Assembly: GCF_000151315.2 (NCBI RefSeq)
Contig: NW_011887308.1
Span: 125,649 to 189,648, forward strand
Direction: 5' to 3'
DNA from: Capsaspora owczarzaki ATCC 30864
Taxonomy: Eukaryota > Opisthokonta > Filasterea
Length of the DNA stretch: 64,000 nt
In this document: positions 39,001 to 46,800 of the stretch, piece by piece
Numbering within the stretch: position 1 is the stretch's first letter
Layout: each line of letters starts with the position of its first letter
Program-made: the position numbers and the translations under genes
The notes under the pieces: model-generated
Databases searched by the model: none
What the model saw: the letters and a program-made list of their open reading frames with translations, nothing else
Told to the model about the DNA's origin: nothing

Positions 39001-40149
39001 AGTGTCACCGGCCTGGTGATTGGTGTCGCGATTGCCTTGCTGTCCTTTGGTCTGTACGGCGTTGCCATTCTCGAGCCCATCTTTGCCTACGCCCTGACCT
39101 CGTCGTTCTGGAAGACGGACTCTGACGCGGGCGACTGGTCTCTGACGGCTCGCAAGCTCGTTCAAGTCATCAACGTGACCATCTCTGGCTGGACGGCCAA
39201 CAACGCTCCCGGCACCGTGCTCGATGCGATTGTCGCTCTGCTTGCCATCTTCACCGTGCTTTCGGCCGTGTGCGAGTTTGTTGCCAGCCGCAGCGATGAG
39301 ACCGCGCGCATCACGTCGTGGCTGCGCGTCTGCAAGCGCATGCTTGTTGCGACCATGCTCTTTGTGCTGATTCCCGTCTTTGTCTTTAGTGCGTCTAGCG
39401 ACCGCATCGATTCGGCCGCCGGTGGCTTCTCGATCTTTTTCTTTGTGGTCGCCTGGATTTGGATTGGCGTGTCTGCCTTCCAGTTTGTCCGCCCGCTCAG
39501 CAGCCTGAAGACCAACGGTGCTGAGGCGCAGCCCTTCGCTGGTGGCTCGGGCCGCGGCCCACAGGAGCCTGCGACGCGTGCAGAGGTGTTCTTCCGCGTG
39601 CTTGTCCCGACGGTCATGGCCATTCTCATCCTGGGCGCCTGTGTGCTGGCTCACCCCGAGTACGAGGTGACTGCTTCCGAGTTTGGCGCCACGAGCATTG
39701 TTCTGCTTGTTTTGTCAAGCCTGTGCTCGGCCATCAACTGCTGGATTGTTGCGCGAACGGCGTCCGATCGCGTTCGTCGCGCGCTGCTTGTCGCTCTCGT
39801 GCTTGCCCTGATCTTTGGCGTGTCCCTTGTCGCCGTTGTGATGAACATTGAGAACGTCTCTGGCGGCTCTGTCGTGGCGCTGTGGATTTTCTGGGCGCTG
39901 CTCTGGCCCATCCTGCTCATTGTCATTCTGAGCTACGTGCACTTCAAGTCGGGCGCCACTGGCTATTCGACCTATTCAACCGTTGATCAGCCCACCATGC
40001 ACGACATTGAGATTGAGCACCGCGGCGGCGCCAACGATCGCCACTCTGGCAACAATTATGGCGAGATTCCTTCCTCTTCCTCCGACCACGGCTCGGGCAA
40101 GGCTGCTGAAGACGACGATCATGTCGAAAATCCCTTCGGTCGCTCATAA
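27094..40149 (+). CDS. Giant intronless multi-pass membrane protein (4350 residues) of unknown family
   Basis: One uninterrupted frame of 13 kb starts at the ATG following a CT-rich leader. A hydrophobic segment near residues 62-82 is likely a signal anchor or cleaved signal sequence. About 3880 residues of Ser/Thr/Ala/Val-rich, beta-looking sequence with scattered Cys and many N-x-S/T sites follow, which fits an extracellular region. It includes an amphipathic segment with a ring of Phe/Asp (around 1730-2350), one EF-hand-like loop (DVNGDGLITFDQ, about 2510) and an Ala run. Residues about 3967-4283 contain roughly eight hydrophobic spans. The cytosolic tail (about 67 residues) has Tyr-containing motifs, Ser runs and ends ENPFGRS, an NPF endocytic motif near the C-terminus. 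No known domain is recognised. The absence of introns contrasts with most multi-exon neighbours. A surface adhesion or receptor role is inference. Confidence 0.85.
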   Translation: MALRGRSCDGGAAGAGAALNGSAEPTNKQTASSASASWLRRGSAAAAASSRGRPATANQLRNVYLAALAFIAAWLLVASPGAAVPGAAFLLPSASAADPAMCTNLNALLAASLARPVDGVVQFPLLTDASWLAADSGCATVSGDSLSYNSGSIAVDANSVALQLGGLALSNAQTAGSVAGVTVTRSLTASVAAGGAYSASATVEAHLLLSSTANAVPFENLAVTISIACGLAAAPLPAGAVAHTEVPCTVTLTTDAPTTVNIRDGNARDGQSAAIFYPNPNALNPQQVASLLQDANTLQSRFANTVLLGGPIALLPSTLADTTIRSAFMDANKLPALAEQQTGVDIQTGTLQQGSTQLAFGLLIQAEHECHDADCVAQSSVLWPWLSAFMRQQAFNQPETDAAVQACLASIASNDQDLISLYSRTTLDLFVSSGAIVPRSVSTYTQIVLECADAQKQASGTLVLTLGNDAVFDSTSLPWSRGLYLPSNPQQPEDGRIAAAMTKSLSTTPYGTLRGAISTPSQLYTFLPGNLFGSQVSGLAVADFDLSAAMPKITAAFAQLQAALNSDYPALNAAVAALISSSALAAQRTAYVAHAPQPTMNGFMAWLGEHVHGLSLSAIPATDDAGAFSVRLTAAASQDLDGSQLALTQLNAVLAHQLSGLIVAYDSLAASQLVPNATRENSVGHLSGLLSATATVRHVQSGSPVVTLTSPLSVAVHQTINSFFGYNNDDLLYQNVTFQISLAAPATKFHVEALAVIPVDEIAISYLRVALDSDSPTELLVDAVWDSAFVSLLQSQCQQMSASIQEDPSMNKALQPLNVPLQTVSPTVNWKTVLSTLCSSISTFNGDSNFDAATHIVQSIQALSVNSDVSTLGVHLAIATVSSSPQIRVRFHLHGLYQQTGLVSDSIWGFKTAFDRIQVPLLMASELQFVVTPAIATSATFLFCGQTIVDSFALPVASGMFSGSSVVAASTATTTTSARFAIDINLPNAATMDMELYVAPGLLSNLTALLGNNLDMTSSPLIHAVFSATNIGMDDAASNFFVDDVAFAIEPELAMGLYLDGSLQAPVEMMAGVFNVRSTAFVINTTFASISQEQQYVSNVAPWVASFDTTAPLAILPTTCASVLAETPELTINFTLNNGGAFVTCVIGNLDAAQNLNDVVSRMNAGLASCMPLIELRVVESDLAALDCGMLAVYSAMPGAIWQLESVQEPSDANLTLAMYWQLPSAPSFASWTDMSWLVRTVLGQAATPTFVLPTIQLVTEDELDFIPDEMEDVFPTAFPVMSFPILHQSSESLSAPPVINTLTTGDGMVRLDLDDDSVEAGTTVQLVYTTDGTFGAVFGGPPPTGSIFINSNLTTDQSVNDPVPAAPNNTLGVAVSSQLRQRMSDGSLQVSTETLSFNLVLTPGESTFTALFNAIASAVTGTIFAPVLNATIAAGRPSLNISDQLSIELVQASITPPTSGATVAWLLPLSIQITASTLPAFGTTRIAVATTRCVLGNLNIHTTAGVQSAVPASAGVSVAQGYVGVVDTTASSLAAQSQSDFDLVFPGFASAQFVTSALRQKNATFTQYVATFAVATAADVSTLSFSTTESPFPSDASHLLRFGMNVAKTTLFSVQDLTDLLSNLAFEVTTQGQADFTSAMQTLAATSPVTTLCNLVNEATTMFEDVIAKDPRLAQLLPFLEKTLASYAGDAFLQQFQTIVDNLCHRQAGLATTLATYDSVSDAAFATDVASAGKLSGTELHFQFDLKLYHHTFKTSFRFDANTLLKNPGAPLPIGIGSSGDFSVDVNVGAHIDFFIDFKNFVPSLRIGQDTNLTLAVNLDSTAILRAWLGPISVTFGNANVAIGTPLLLTVAVDGVSLVGNARMSAALTVPSQPICAFTVTIADISAFLQDPSNPNVVFLQDCPDQAVGALELAMLDASFLHLLLESRHVRDLINMFVGGFLAEDLLGFNGLNTDLTLPVIGTSLQKFVVKELMDIAGTDFIKEFTIAITHFTQNIIHEIEQDIEQLALKEFTEIICHAWRNIMLGPCPAVPKPSDKPMTWDFHLGRVYSEPVVNLTWDLGANRPASFEVQCMEELVMEWQFNFRMTFDTRQGLQFSLPFTPVFKADTTLSFENPCSMTGKLFVVEADLQMTGGLTAQVYLNPPATAGGPYVGDFGLDAQLNAAAVVGLAGIFSGETVTSLPNWEVDMSIVVDVSKEHLDFTPNITFSNGKFCVGSVIQHMLAGVVQEAQHALGPVNKILGPSSILRRKIPATKYLFGRELVVIEMLDVLARLFCPRDCIFSNVFEAIEAFMTIDDQLNAFLNIVEQIDCTSHIDLGHFSVDFHADYPDPWFFLPMPDFNDIIFDDPDSHERDSVVNAWASVTTQGQFQVTCPACHNPVKFLISAILGKNEPIILIQIPEMLVSLGFSYRFFVWAAPPVHVSVGISASLTVAVPPIQFDTYCITAAVVSRKASELFTHMELQLYDANHNLRWPLRASVTLTGGVGVNVFIFKGGVSVSITLEGMMRFPDVNGDGLITFDQVFAMVKQNGLMESTVTELDLIGGFNLYIEACIHFPWGHKHCWHIVNVNLHDRLWGETINPKNVGAVADDSGAILLNNINLAATSGAYTIMLYQMPTEIRVSGADDAEPRSLTRPLSLTTSLISLAGQLDSSIHLTFDIRTIGSLIQFPSTPSSVVRMHMDSYAVGSVGPANAPGGGLAVSISPSRVVAGSTSGVQLLGECGTLDMQDPVSFSTVNIAGLGCANTLLATLNTNVTMVGTPSQYAVGPVTISGWTQTLQLQVSEVAWTLEDNTVTGAQNTRVILDADAEVGLVNVIASSADTTFTINSVPQGRSVVCMGAEGNDVFVIPDISKLTGDLSVNGGANMANRLHSTHYATPGQPLNIVATPFMLTQTNGVADAAVNISMAMTLIQELYFDLHGASNAAVTYSLTGMNLGTFVAVNSIGTLGASMTININDCDAGSAGHVNLTSDGDHTVVFGVNGLISGHCTFYVYGSSSPDSVSTVIFNAPLDGRQLVWQFKAQTATVYDPSNPATNVFQIIFESVDRMLVNLGNGTTDVTVYQGTYPTELVIAFPEVPSASGVTSSFTVMSSAQVSMLVTGIYQLAIVGSESRQMNTPPLDLLYGTVALAPSALANTLVSLDSGSLSSVNQFYLMNDMCISRTDTNGVPYNISTPPTAWMCDQMVAAGFDASACSRPCPVLFLSDRGMAFDIVTGSGEDLFIADQVQVPHSVSLQQGDDRLVVISPTMTATPTSYSLGANEDSALVYTCDHDAPAMSLDFGDDSFADELQLFLSPDRNAHVNASTVGPLGPNAAVDVLTLLELHSADRIIVKPCALFPSSSVGHAVIRAPRLKTTATAAAAAAAAVNDPTVIDLSMPVIGQRLTVYATSDTVYNLQQAAEGTILTFNAIAQPTLPAPLNWTLNVVVPQLFLSNQVDVFGVAGQDATFTLNVPADNTQHNVHLYQPSQPWQEQFATISVDGMRITLRGVDHTAVTVTDPARGSIFDIQGNPCNGDLLLQAPTNETQYFFNGPITNDVLVLGGGTPMADFSQQLPSGFILAFVGDKIDIPLQNLSFATQVSLVQGCLRTANPVTPPGPTAVTWWLAQAMAPHVDPAAASGCAAFFYDINTARFQTRASGVLLSGIEHTTKLIQVTGAQTLDLLATDVPWTQATLTSSSLLVADYQLLVDQGTRVAVTANDNIFLLNGTSQLTFNCPVIAAVTTSFEFGPTSNSTPALTWSTQACRGAVSADAHGSYFPSLTIGQQVASVELEVDLVSPTGQAVHRTASIDHTQIDFTSSDGRGMKLSWPASAASAVRYHLQFDDGTNDVAFAQSLTTAGASLRSGGFGSNAKGTLKFDPNSAITMGPGSSRPTCDATYRSVTPRSGSDSFCLWPRQHCQAASWTDVAVSESCVFDQLEDACHSAVIATWRAPWNIPFDCFPDPAVKPAIVLHVPAIDAANTDDFSNLKAWRGLSVTGLVIGVAIALLSFGLYGVAILEPIFAYALTSSFWKTDSDAGDWSLTARKLVQVINVTISGWTANNAPGTVLDAIVALLAIFTVLSAVCEFVASRSDETARITSWLRVCKRMLVATMLFVLIPVFVFSASSDRIDSAAGGFSIFFFVVAWIWIGVSAFQFVRPLSSLKTNGAEAQPFAGGSGRGPQEPATRAEVFFRVLVPTVMAILILGACVLAHPEYEVTASEFGATSIVLLVLSSLCSAINCWIVARTASDRVRRALLVALVLALIFGVSLVAVVMNIENVSGGSVVALWIFWALLWPILLIVILSYVHFKSGATGYSTYSTVDQPTMHDIEIEHRGGANDRHSGNNYGEIPSSSSDHGSGKAAEDDDHVENPFGRS

Positions 40150-42571
<2,422 letters not shown>

Positions 42572-42945
42572 TCATGCCTCCAAACCATCACTGGCCTGCT
42601 CTCTGTCGGTGACTTGCGAAACTGTCAGCTGCCTTTCCCGGCGATTGACAAGCTTTGTCGTCATGCTCGTCTTTTGTTTTTCTTTTTCCCTCCCCCCCCC
42701 GCTATGGTTGTGTACTTGTGTTTGTGCGTGAAAGCAAAAGAATCTGTCAGTCACTCAACAACAGGCTTTACATTCCATGGAACGTGAACGGAGGAGGTGG
42801 TGGGTGGGGAAACAAAGATCTATATTGATCACCTTTTGACACAACATCCAAAACAACAGGCAAGAACGAACGCATGACAGGAGCAAAACCCCTCGTGTGG
42901 GAGCTTTTGGTGAATTTCCTGCAGTGCGGTGACAAAACGAGTACT
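42572..42945. other. Convergent 3' flanks
   Basis: This spacer lies between the Grb2-like stop codon and the minus-strand homeobox gene stop codon. No gene or clear element was seen. Confidence 0.5.
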
Positions 42946-44280
42946 TTACTCGCCGAGCAGCAGAGGTTGCAAAATGCGACGGCGAGCGTTGATAAACCAA
43001 TTGTTGACTTGGCTCACATTGAGGTCGGTGGCTTGTGCAAGTGCATCCTTCTCGATATCGGTTGGGTAGGGATTGGATACATGATCCAAGAGCCACTGTT
43101 TCAAGATGGCAACGGATGCTTTTCTCAAGTTCGATCGGCGAGGAGTATTGTCGACCAGCTCCGGAGCCAACGTGCTTGAGCTTCCCGGAGAGCTGGGCTC
43201 GTCATCGTCATCATCAAAGCGGAATCGCTTGTTGTCCGACTCCCCGCGGCTTTCAAACGGAATCGTTGTAGTAGTCGCAAACGCTTGAGTTATCATTGGA
43301 TGCTCAGCTGCTAAGCGGGCTTGGGAGAAGGAAGGTTTTTGCGAGGGTGATGTACGACTGTAGAACACAATCAAAAACGGGGGGCGCTTGGCCACAGTTC
43401 GATACAGGCCGCCGGGATGTACAGACTTGTATACAACAAGTCCGTTGCAACAAGTGTAGCCTTTGTGGTATGGCAGCCCGTCTCGAACCCTCGTCACTTC
43501 TTCCCAATCGAAAATGAAAAAGTCGCCGTCTTTGATGTTCTGCCGCTCATCCTTGGTCAAGTGCGCGGTACGCACGCATTGGGGATTGTCGATTGCGTAT
43601 TTCGAGTACCAGTCCGGATCGAACCGTTCAGGGGCGACGAGTTGCGGAGTGCTATCACGAACAGACCGATCATCCGACCTCGCCTTGGACGTCTTGTTCC
43701 CGCCGAGCTCTGTTTGACCAGCTGGGATCAGCATCGACCCTTCTCCAGCCGAGACACTGGCAGCAGCGGAGCTGCCTGAAGAGCCTGCCACAAGTGCTCG
43801 TGCAGATTGAGAGACTGCACTGTTGCTCGCAGGAGTGTTGTTGCGAATCTGTTGGGCGACGTATGAGTTCGGACTGACTGGACGAGGTGCCGAAGTATTG
43901 CCAAAGAGTCCTTTTCGAAGAATGGCCTGGCAGACAGGTTGGTTCATTGGACAGCCGTTTTCCTGCGCCCACTTTAATGTTTCACGATAGCCCAGCGCAG
44001 CTGCTATGGTGCAGATGGACTCGTCCCATGGACAGCCATTTGCGCGAGCCCATTGCAGCACATCAAGACGTCCTACACGCGCGGCTGTTGAGCACACAGA
44101 CGCGTCCCACGGAAAGTGGTTTGAGTCCGCCCATCGCACAAGCTTGAGATCGACATGGCCTGTTTGCTGCGCCATTGCAGCAATGTACCCTTTCCATGGA
44201 TTCGTGTTGTCCAATCTGTCCAAAATGGCTTGTGCCTCCTGCAGCTCCGACTGCGGTTCAATGCGGCATTTGGTACTCAT
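42946..44280 (-). CDS. Ankyrin-like repeat plus TALE homeodomain fusion protein
   Basis: A single exon encodes 444 residues. Residues about 25-130 form three to four degenerate ankyrin-like repeats of the kind common in giant viruses and protists (LQWARANGCPWDE, then AAALGYRETLKWA, then ENGCP). After a Ser-rich linker comes a conserved-looking globular segment (about 215-315) around DGDFFIFDWEEV and CCNGLVVYKSVHPGG that I cannot name. The C-terminus (about 380-442) is a homeodomain of the TALE class: the extra loop residues give SNPYPTDIEK between helices 1 and 2, and helix 3 reads VNNWFINARRRI with the Ile50 and Asn51 of TALE proteins. It is likely a DNA-binding nuclear regulator. The gene has no introns. 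I know of no described protein with this domain pairing. Confidence 0.88.
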   Translation of the reverse strand: MSTKCRIEPQSELQEAQAILDRLDNTNPWKGYIAAMAQQTGHVDLKLVRWADSNHFPWDASVCSTAARVGRLDVLQWARANGCPWDESICTIAAALGYRETLKWAQENGCPMNQPVCQAILRKGLFGNTSAPRPVSPNSYVAQQIRNNTPASNSAVSQSARALVAGSSGSSAAASVSAGEGSMLIPAGQTELGGNKTSKARSDDRSVRDSTPQLVAPERFDPDWYSKYAIDNPQCVRTAHLTKDERQNIKDGDFFIFDWEEVTRVRDGLPYHKGYTCCNGLVVYKSVHPGGLYRTVAKRPPFLIVFYSRTSPSQKPSFSQARLAAEHPMITQAFATTTTIPFESRGESDNKRFRFDDDDDEPSSPGSSSTLAPELVDNTPRRSNLRKASVAILKQWLLDHVSNPYPTDIEKDALAQATDLNVSQVNNWFINARRRILQPLLLGE

Positions 44281-44366
44281 GGTCTCGGCCAGATTGGTCT
44301 CAGTCTCATTGGATTCCGCAAGTGAACCTGCTCAACCATCCATATTGCAGTGAGTGACATGCATCG

Positions 44367-44725
44367 TCAGCTCATCAACGTCATCGAACAGCGCATTTTG
44401 CTGCAGAAGGCTTCAGGGTTTTTTTTTGTAAGGTTTCGTAAGGTTTTAAGCTGGTTTTTTGGGTTTTTAGCTTGCGCGAACACTCCCTCTGTGACTGAGC
44501 CAGCAGCAGGGCGCGGTCGTGCAGTGGATTGGCAGAAGCATATGGCTTACGTTTATAGCCTCTCGGTTCACGCCAGCGGTTGGAGAGGGCGGCGCGGTCG
44601 TTGGTCCCACAGGAACTGAACAGCCCGCAGTGGGACGCCGCCTGAATCAGCATGCTCGTTGCGAGATTCACGCCATTCTGGTTGCTGTGGATACTGGTCG
44701 AGGTGTCCATGCTGATATGCGACAT
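44367..44725 (-). CDS. Possible small hypothetical gene (low confidence)
   Basis: A candidate exon 44725-44551 starts with an ATG shortly after a T-rich acceptor-like site and ends at a good donor (gtaagc). Acceptor-like sites at 44495-44496 and near 44404 allow short continuation exons. The first exon encodes about 58 residues, polar with a C-terminal REPRGYK. I recognise no family. The splice structure is a guess and the region may be non-coding or the 5' flank of the homeobox gene. Confidence 0.25.
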
Positions 44726-45314
44726 GGCCGGACGGAAGGCAGGGAAGGAAAGGGAAGGCAAAGGGCAATGGAAGGGAAGCGAAGGCAATGGAAGAGGTAC
44801 TGAAAAAAACGAAAGCTGTCCCGAAAAAAAAAAAAAAAAAAAACGTCAGAGACAGCATAAATCGGTGATGCGGACGAACAATTTCCACACAGCTAACCAA
44901 CCGAGTGGCACAGCTTAATGTTCTTTTGTTTGCGGGGGCAGGGGAAGGCTGGTCGGAGCGTTGTTAGCGGACCGCTGCAAGCAAGTGTACTTGGGGGAAG
45001 GTTGTTCAACAGGAAGAAATGCAGACTGCACTGCTGTGCTGGATATATGGGGGGATGAGGGTATGGAGCTTGCCAGAGAGTAAACCATCCCGCCATCATC
45101 ATCGATCATCGACTCGGAGGACAATCTACAGTATCTCCCACAGCCACCGTGGTGCCATGGCCGCCAAAGTCTGGTAGTGGAAAGGGCTCAAAACTCTCAT
45201 TTTATTATCGTGATGGCTCAAACAGAACGATGAAATCTTTGCAGGATCAATGTTCCTGTTCATTCGACTCTCAGTCCATCCAAGCTTCAACCCGAGCTTT
45301 TTGCATTGAGGAGC
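44726..45314. other. Intergenic region
   Basis: It holds a purine-rich GGGAAGGCAAAGG-like stretch (44730-44800) and an A run (about 44824-44843). No supportable gene was seen, and no elements are certain. Confidence 0.4.
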
Positions 45315-46370
45315 TCAAAATAAAAGAGCCACGCGATAGATTCCTCGAAGAGAATTCATGCAAAAGATGGACGCGCGACCTTCAAAGACGGCAAGCTGCA
45401 ACATTTGAACTGTAATCAACGCTTCGTGCAGCAATCCAGCCCTGACAAGCTCGGCCCGAAGAGTACCAGGTAGAATACCAGCACAGAGAGGTGGCGTAAT
45501 CCATCGCACATGGCCATCAGCAAGGGTTTCGCGAATCGCAATGTTGGCGATGGCCGCCTCGGTGACGTGCTGCTGGTCGTTGACGAGCAGCACATCAAAG
45601 CAATCCGACCCGACGCCGGCTTTTGCGCGATCGTAAATACCTCGCTGGATGGTCTTGTGTGCCAGTGCCGGGTTGGCGGCACGCACCCAGCACTCTGGAG
45701 GAGCGATGCGAATGTTGCGAATCGGGTTTGGTGTGGCCGGATTGTGGAGCAAGCTGTGAATCAGCATTTCCATGGGATGACTTGCAATCTCGGCAGCAGT
45801 GAACACGACGTCAGAACTGCTTCGTTGTTGGTCTGGTGACGGATCATGTTGATCGAGCAACTGTAGCAGCTGTGGCAAGTTGGTTTCAGTCAATCCAAGC
45901 GGCCACAACTCGGCTTTCGTCGCCACAACAATCGGTGGACTTTGGTCGTCCGGATTGCATTGTGCGCTTGAAGATGATGCTCCAGCCTCATCGATGGCGA
46001 GTGTGCTCGACGACGTGACGCTGAACTTGACTCGAAAGCAATCTGCGCGAGGAGTCGTCCGATCGGTCGTAGCTGCAGCATCCCATTGCGCCATAGCATC
46101 GTGCACAGCGCTCAGAAGGGTATCTTGGACAGCGTCGCGAGACTCGAGCCTGGCTGCTCTGCGCGCGTGGATGGGAAACCAGCCAGGGAGCTCGTCGAGT
46201 GACTGGGCGAGTCGCGTCGCGTGCGCCACTGCCAGGGCGACGGTGCCAATGCGCTGTGCCAAAGTGCCAGTCTGTTGGGCATCACTGGGTACCAAGCGAG
46301 TGAACGTCGACACGGCAGCCGTTGCAGGCGATTCGACGCACAAGAGCATTGTTTCAAACAAACCTGCCAT
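45315..46370 (-). CDS. Class IV PLP-dependent enzyme, aminodeoxychorismate lyase-like
   Basis: A single exon encodes 351 residues. It begins MAGLFETMLL, the usual start of the fold type IV small domain. The PLP lysine is most likely Lys239 in ALAHKTIQRG. Downstream are FDVLLVNDQQHVTEAAIANI and ITPPLCAGILPGTLRAELV, the E-x-x-x-x-N and cofactor-phosphate loop regions typical of PabC and branched-chain aminotransferases. 4-amino-4-deoxychorismate lyase releases pyruvate to make p-aminobenzoate for folate. In fungi and protists PabC is often stand-alone, as here. The middle (about 110-195) is a low-complexity insertion that makes it longer than bacterial PabC (about 270). A D-amino acid or branched-chain aminotransferase is the alternative. 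It shares a 430-bp head-to-head spacer with the alpha-arrestin. Confidence 0.75.
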   Translation of the reverse strand: MAGLFETMLLCVESPATAAVSTFTRLVPSDAQQTGTLAQRIGTVALAVAHATRLAQSLDELPGWFPIHARRAARLESRDAVQDTLLSAVHDAMAQWDAAATTDRTTPRADCFRVKFSVTSSSTLAIDEAGASSSSAQCNPDDQSPPIVVATKAELWPLGLTETNLPQLLQLLDQHDPSPDQQRSSSDVVFTAAEIASHPMEMLIHSLLHNPATPNPIRNIRIAPPECWVRAANPALAHKTIQRGIYDRAKAGVGSDCFDVLLVNDQQHVTEAAIANIAIRETLADGHVRWITPPLCAGILPGTLRAELVRAGLLHEALITVQMLQLAVFEGRASIFCMNSLRGIYRVALLF

Positions 46371-46800
46371 TGTGTAAATTCTTTATGATTTGCTCAGAGA
46401 CTAAAAGTGGCAGAGATACATGTATGGTCGACACTTTATGACAAGAGGACTGGAGTTTGTTCTATGGCAAGTTTGATCATTGGGCATTTCTATGCTGGAG
46501 CTGCTGCATGTTCACCGCCAGTCGATCGAGTTGTTGTGGTTTTGCGCTGTCGAACCATCGATTCAGCATACAGTAATTCGCTCGGTAACCTCACGCTCCG
46601 AGCGCTCAACAACAAAGAGCACTCACCGATTGTCCCTACCCCGTTCACTGCGCTGGCCTTGCTCGGAGTATTCCCTAATCGAGTCAGACGTCACACACGT
46701 TCACAACCAAACTCCAATTCCAGTCCTTCTTTTTATTCTTTCCTGTTGAATCCTCAACCCCCCTTCAACCCCCTTCAAACCCCCCAACCATCATCCAGCA
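46371..46800. promoter_or_regulatory. Bidirectional promoter region
   Basis: Start codons on opposite strands flank this 430-bp spacer (lyase-like gene on minus, alpha-arrestin on plus). The last 80 bases are pyrimidine-rich and C-rich, without a clear TATA box. Confidence 0.45.
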
